From assembly GCA_017630035.1 (NCBI GenBank), contig JAGBWA010000035.1, positions 1-34,038 of the forward strand: a stretch of 34,038 nt of DNA, written 5' to 3'. This DNA is from Bacteroides sp. (GTDB lineage Bacteria; Bacteroidota; Bacteroidia; Bacteroidales; Bacteroidaceae). Both the position numbers and the translations under genes were made by a program. Below, piece after piece: positions 31,229-34,038 of this stretch; position 1 is the stretch's first letter, and every line of letters starts with the position of its first letter. Below the pieces are notes generated by a model that ran no database searches, had not been told where the DNA came from, and saw only the letters and a list, made by a program, of their open reading frames with translations.

Positions 31229-32344
31229 ATGAACCGCAACGAACAACTCAGCAGCATGGCGCTTACCCTCTGTCCGGGCATCGGACATGTGGGAGCCAAA
31301 CGTTTGGTCGAGGCACTGGGCAGTGCCACACAAGTGTTTGAACGTCGCACGGAGATTCCGCAGTTAGTGCCCGAAGCCCACCAAGCCGTGGTAGATGCAC
31401 TGAACTGCCCCGAAGCCTTCGAGCGTGCCAAGCGCGAGTTGGAGTTTGTGGAGAAGAACAACATTGCTTGCCTCACGCTGAACGATGAGGCCTATCCCAG
31501 CCGTTTGCGCGAGTGTCCCGATGCCCCGATAGCCCTTTTCTTCAAGGGCGATTGCAACTTGAATGCATTGCATGTGGTCAGCATGGTAGGTACGCGCCGC
31601 GCCACCCAGTATGGCAAGGACTTCTGTGACAGCTTTGTGCGCGACTTGGCGCAGCTTTGTCCCGATGCGCTTGTTGTCAGCGGCTTGGCCTATGGCATCG
31701 ACATCCATTCGCACCGCGCTTCGCTGGCGCATGGCCTGCCCACGGTGGGCGTGTTGGCGCATGGTCTGGACCGCATCTATCCCTCTGTTCACCGAAAGAC
31801 GGCTGTAGATATGCTTCAACGCGGTGGATTGCTCACCGAATACCTCACCGAAACCAATCCCGACCCCTATAACTTTGTCAGCCGCAACCGCATTGTGGCC
31901 GGCATGGCCGATGCCACGTTGGTGGTAGAGTCGGCCAACAAAGGTGGTTCGCTCATCACAGCCGACTTGGCCAATGGCTATAACCGCGACTGCTTTGCCC
32001 TGCCCGGGCGCAGCAGCGACGATGCGTCGGCCGGTTGCAACAAATTGATTCGTGATAATAAGGCGGCACTGATACTTTCGGCAGAAGATTTAGTGAATGC
32101 GATGGGTTGGCAGGCGGCCGCTGCGCCCAAGCCCGACGCTATCCAACGAAACCTGTTCCTCGATTTGTCGCCCGAGGAGGAGCGCATTGTGCGTACTTTG
32201 CAAAAGCAGGGCGACATGCACATCAACACCCTTGTCATGGAAACCGCCCTTCCCATCAACCGCATCAGCATGCTGCTCTTCGAACTGGAGATGAAGGGTG
32301 TACTGAAACCCTTGGCGGGCGGAGTCTATCACTTGCTTAGCTGA
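31229..32344 (+). CDS. dprA: DNA-protecting protein DprA (DNA processing)
   Basis: 371 aa from the ATG at 31229 (a TTG four codons earlier lies across the previous stop). Binds single-stranded DNA and loads RecA in natural transformation and other recombination. N-terminal LTLCPGIGHVGAKRLVEALG is a helix-hairpin-helix-like SAM domain. The extended Rossmann fold shows VSMVGTRRATQYGKDF, ALVVSGLAYGIDIHSHRASL, GVLAHGLDRIYP, GGLLTEY, FVSRNRIVAGMADATLVVES and GGSLITADLANGYNRDCFAL. A C-terminal winged helix (about 310-371) follows. It converges with the response regulator and overlaps it by 8 nt at the 3' ends. Confidence 0.95.
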   Translation: MNRNEQLSSMALTLCPGIGHVGAKRLVEALGSATQVFERRTEIPQLVPEAHQAVVDALNCPEAFERAKRELEFVEKNNIACLTLNDEAYPSRLRECPDAPIALFFKGDCNLNALHVVSMVGTRRATQYGKDFCDSFVRDLAQLCPDALVVSGLAYGIDIHSHRASLAHGLPTVGVLAHGLDRIYPSVHRKTAVDMLQRGGLLTEYLTETNPDPYNFVSRNRIVAGMADATLVVESANKGGSLITADLANGYNRDCFALPGRSSDDASAGCNKLIRDNKAALILSAEDLVNAMGWQAAAAPKPDAIQRNLFLDLSPEEERIVRTLQKQGDMHINTLVMETALPINRISMLLFELEMKGVLKPLAGGVYHLLS

Positions 32345-33035
32345 CAAGTAGCATCAATCCCACGCCACGCACGGTCTTTATTTCTATCGTAGCGTCGTCT
32401 TCGAATATCTTGCGCAGTTTGGTGATGAACACATCCAGGCTTCGCGAGGCAAAGTAGTCATCTTCCGTGTCCCAACAACGGCTCAGGATGGCTTCGCGCC
32501 GCACCACCTCGTTCTTGTTTTCGGCCAGCAGTTGCAATATCTTTGCCTCTCTCACGGTCAGCGTCAGCTTCTTTTCCGTGTCGTTGTTGCGCAGGGTGGC
32601 GTGTGCCTCGTCCAGTGTATAGTGTCCGAAGTTGCAGCATGCCGTTTCGTTCCGGCTTTTGCTTCCCTCCTTCATTTTCAGTATGGCGCGGATGTGTGCA
32701 TCCATTTCGTCGGGCACAAAGGGCTTCTTCACGTAGTTGTTCACCCCCACGTCGTATCCCTTCTTCACATCCTTGGGCGACACCAATGCCGATGCAAACA
32801 AGATGGGCGTGTTGCCATCCGTTTCGCGTATGCGCTTCACCATTTCGTAGCCATCCATCTCCGGCATGTCTATGTCGGACAGGATAATGTCCGGTTTCTG
32901 TTCTTCCCAAGCCTTCAGTCCCTCCTTGCCGTTGCAGGCGGTAACAATCTCGTATCCGCCAATCAGTTCTTCCAGACCCGACTGCACAATGTAGCGCAGG
33001 TTGGCATCGTCTTCTACAAGTAACAGTTTAATCAT
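32337..33035 (-). CDS. OmpR-family response regulator
   Basis: 232 aa. The receiver has acidic pocket ED-D (8-10), phosphoacceptor Asp54 in IILSDIDMPEMDGYEM, Ser in LFASAL and Lys in NYVKKPF. A linker (about 120-135, MKEGSKSRNETACCNF) joins a winged-helix DNA-binding domain with LTVREAKILQLLAENKNEVV, RCWDTEDDYFASRSLDVFIT and IKTVRGVGLMLLVS. Partner of the kinase upstream: the ATG overlaps the kinase stop as ATGA. Target genes not apparent; dprA on the other strand is unlikely to be one. Confidence 0.94.
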   Translation of the reverse strand: MIKLLLVEDDANLRYIVQSGLEELIGGYEIVTACNGKEGLKAWEEQKPDIILSDIDMPEMDGYEMVKRIRETDGNTPILFASALVSPKDVKKGYDVGVNNYVKKPFVPDEMDAHIRAILKMKEGSKSRNETACCNFGHYTLDEAHATLRNNDTEKKLTLTVREAKILQLLAENKNEVVRREAILSRCWDTEDDYFASRSLDVFITKLRKIFEDDATIEIKTVRGVGLMLLVS

Positions 33036-34038
33036 AATACTTCGGTTGTATTTGGTAAAAAGATAGATATTTCGGTAAATTCGTTTTCAATGCTGTTGGC
33101 AAACACGTTGCCTTGGTGGGCTTCGATAACCTGTTGCACAAAGCTCAGTCCTAATCCGAAGCCGGCTGCACCCCCTTTGCGAATGCGTTTGCTGGCTGCT
33201 CCGCGTTCAAACTTGTTGAACACGTAGGGCAGGTGCTTCCGTGCTATTCCCATGCCGTTGTCGTGTACCCTGATGATGGTGTACGTATCGTTGCTTTCCG
33301 ATGAGATGGTAATCTTCACCTCCTCACCGGAGTATTTCACGGCATTGTCTATCAAGTTTCTGAACACCTCTTCCAAGTACTCCTCATCGGCCGCTACGGT
33401 GGGCACTTTCAGGTCTAATGCAAAGTGCAGCGGCTTCTCGCTTTTGGCCTTGAACTTCTCGATAAGTCTTTCCAGCATGGGTGCCAAGGCAACGCAGCTC
33501 AGGCGCATTTCCATTTTCTGCTTCTCCAGTTTCGATATGGTTAGCACCTTGTTGGTCAGCTTCAGCAGTTTGTCGGACTCCTCTTCGGCTATCTGGAAAT
33601 ACTTCTCTTTCATCTCCGGCTTACCATCCATCCGCCCGCTATGCAGGAAGTTCAGTGTCATGAAGATGGTGCTGAGGGGCGACTTCATGTCGTGAATCAG
33701 GGCATAGGTAAAGTCTTCGCGAAGTTGCAGAATCCGTTTCAATATAAATATAAGGTTCGTTTGATAGATAAGGCACACAATGATGAACAGCATGATGATG
33801 AGTGTGCCGAGTAATAGTGTGCCGATACGTTCAATGATAAGGTTGAAAGGATTGTATATTATGAGTTGCACTCCATCGGACAAATCCAGTTTGGTTGGTA
33901 TTATTTCCGATTTGATTGCATATAAACGAACTTGTTTCTTTGGGTCACTCTTATCTGTTATTTCCTTGGTTTCAGGATTCACAGAGCATATTATCAAATC
34001 CTCATCGAAATATGATTTTGCGATAGAATCTAAAGAAG
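33032..34038 (-). CDS. sensor histidine kinase (N-terminus outside window)
   Basis: The frame is open from the right edge of the window with no stop, reading SLDSIAKSYFDED before the IICSVNPETKE region, so the gene is cut by the window, not broken. Visible: the end of a periplasmic sensor part, one membrane helix (LLLGTLIIMLFIIVCLIYQT), the H-box FTYALIHDMKSPLSTIF, N-box FRNLIDNAVKYS, G1 VHDNGMGIAR, F-box YVFNKFERG and G2 GFGLGLSFVQQ. It autophosphorylates and passes phosphate to the regulator. The signal it reads is unknown because the sensor domain is mostly missing. Coupled to the regulator gene by a 4-nt overlap. Confidence 0.93.
   Translation of the reverse strand, partial: SLDSIAKSYFDEDLIICSVNPETKEITDKSDPKKQVRLYAIKSEIIPTKLDLSDGVQLIIYNPFNLIIERIGTLLLGTLIIMLFIIVCLIYQTNLIFILKRILQLREDFTYALIHDMKSPLSTIFMTLNFLHSGRMDGKPEMKEKYFQIAEEESDKLLKLTNKVLTISKLEKQKMEMRLSCVALAPMLERLIEKFKAKSEKPLHFALDLKVPTVAADEEYLEEVFRNLIDNAVKYSGEEVKITISSESNDTYTIIRVHDNGMGIARKHLPYVFNKFERGAASKRIRKGGAAGFGLGLSFVQQVIEAHQGNVFANSIENEFTEISIFLPNTTEVL

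Overview
The window looks like Bacteroidales DNA (Bacteroides, Phocaeicola or Prevotella-like). Evidence: promoters of the Bacteroidetes kind (a -7 box TAnnTTTG with TTTG about 18-20 nt upstream), few Shine-Dalgarno sequences, lipoproteins with short Cys-anchored leaders, Phe-ending outer-membrane barrels, an S9 dipeptidyl peptidase, a GH30 lipoprotein with a BACON-like domain, and Tat-exported Gfo/Idh dehydrogenases next to DUF1080. I cannot fix the genus from sequence alone.

Left part, 1-19449, almost entirely minus strand. A C-terminal scrap of a probable polysaccharide deacetylase (plus strand) meets metK at a bidirectional hairpin terminator. The metK leader carries a sequence that reads as a SAM-II riboswitch. 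Upstream lies a five-gene unit (6770 to 1636): two Tat-signal Gfo/Idh/MocA oxidoreductases, a 79-aa two-helix membrane protein, a double-DUF1080 secreted protein and an ApbE-like flavin transferase. It looks like an extracytoplasmic 3-keto-glycoside (oxidise, then eliminate) pathway. Next come a zinc-type ABC ATPase and binding lipoprotein without a permease, mnmD-like, a YqaA-type membrane protein, an unknown polytopic protein, purD, a DPP-IV-type peptidase, an RlmL-type methyltransferase, cysE, a Na+/Ca2+ exchanger and rnr. Many of these genes overlap by 4 nt or lie a few nt apart.

Middle part, 19558-27882, plus strand, accessory in character. A GH30 (xylanase-like) lipoprotein ends in a strong terminator. 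It is followed by a membrane-spanning TPR regulator with a C-terminal helix-turn-helix, a small membrane protein, a small lipoprotein, three tandem paralogous beta-barrel proteins, and an NAD-dependent epimerase/reductase overlapping a PAP2-family membrane phosphatase.

Right part, 27883-34038. A repeat-rich stretch between PAP2 and dus, then dus (minus), then a 550-nt gene-free region made almost wholly of repeats and hairpins that ends in the promoter of a U32/TrhP gene. Downstream are a hotdog thioesterase and dprA. A response regulator and sensor kinase pair runs the other way and leaves the window.

The best leads are the SAM-II-like metK leader, the oxidoreductase/DUF1080/ApbE operon, the regulator-GH30-barrel block with paired palindromes, and the dense repeat families, one of which carries a promoter.
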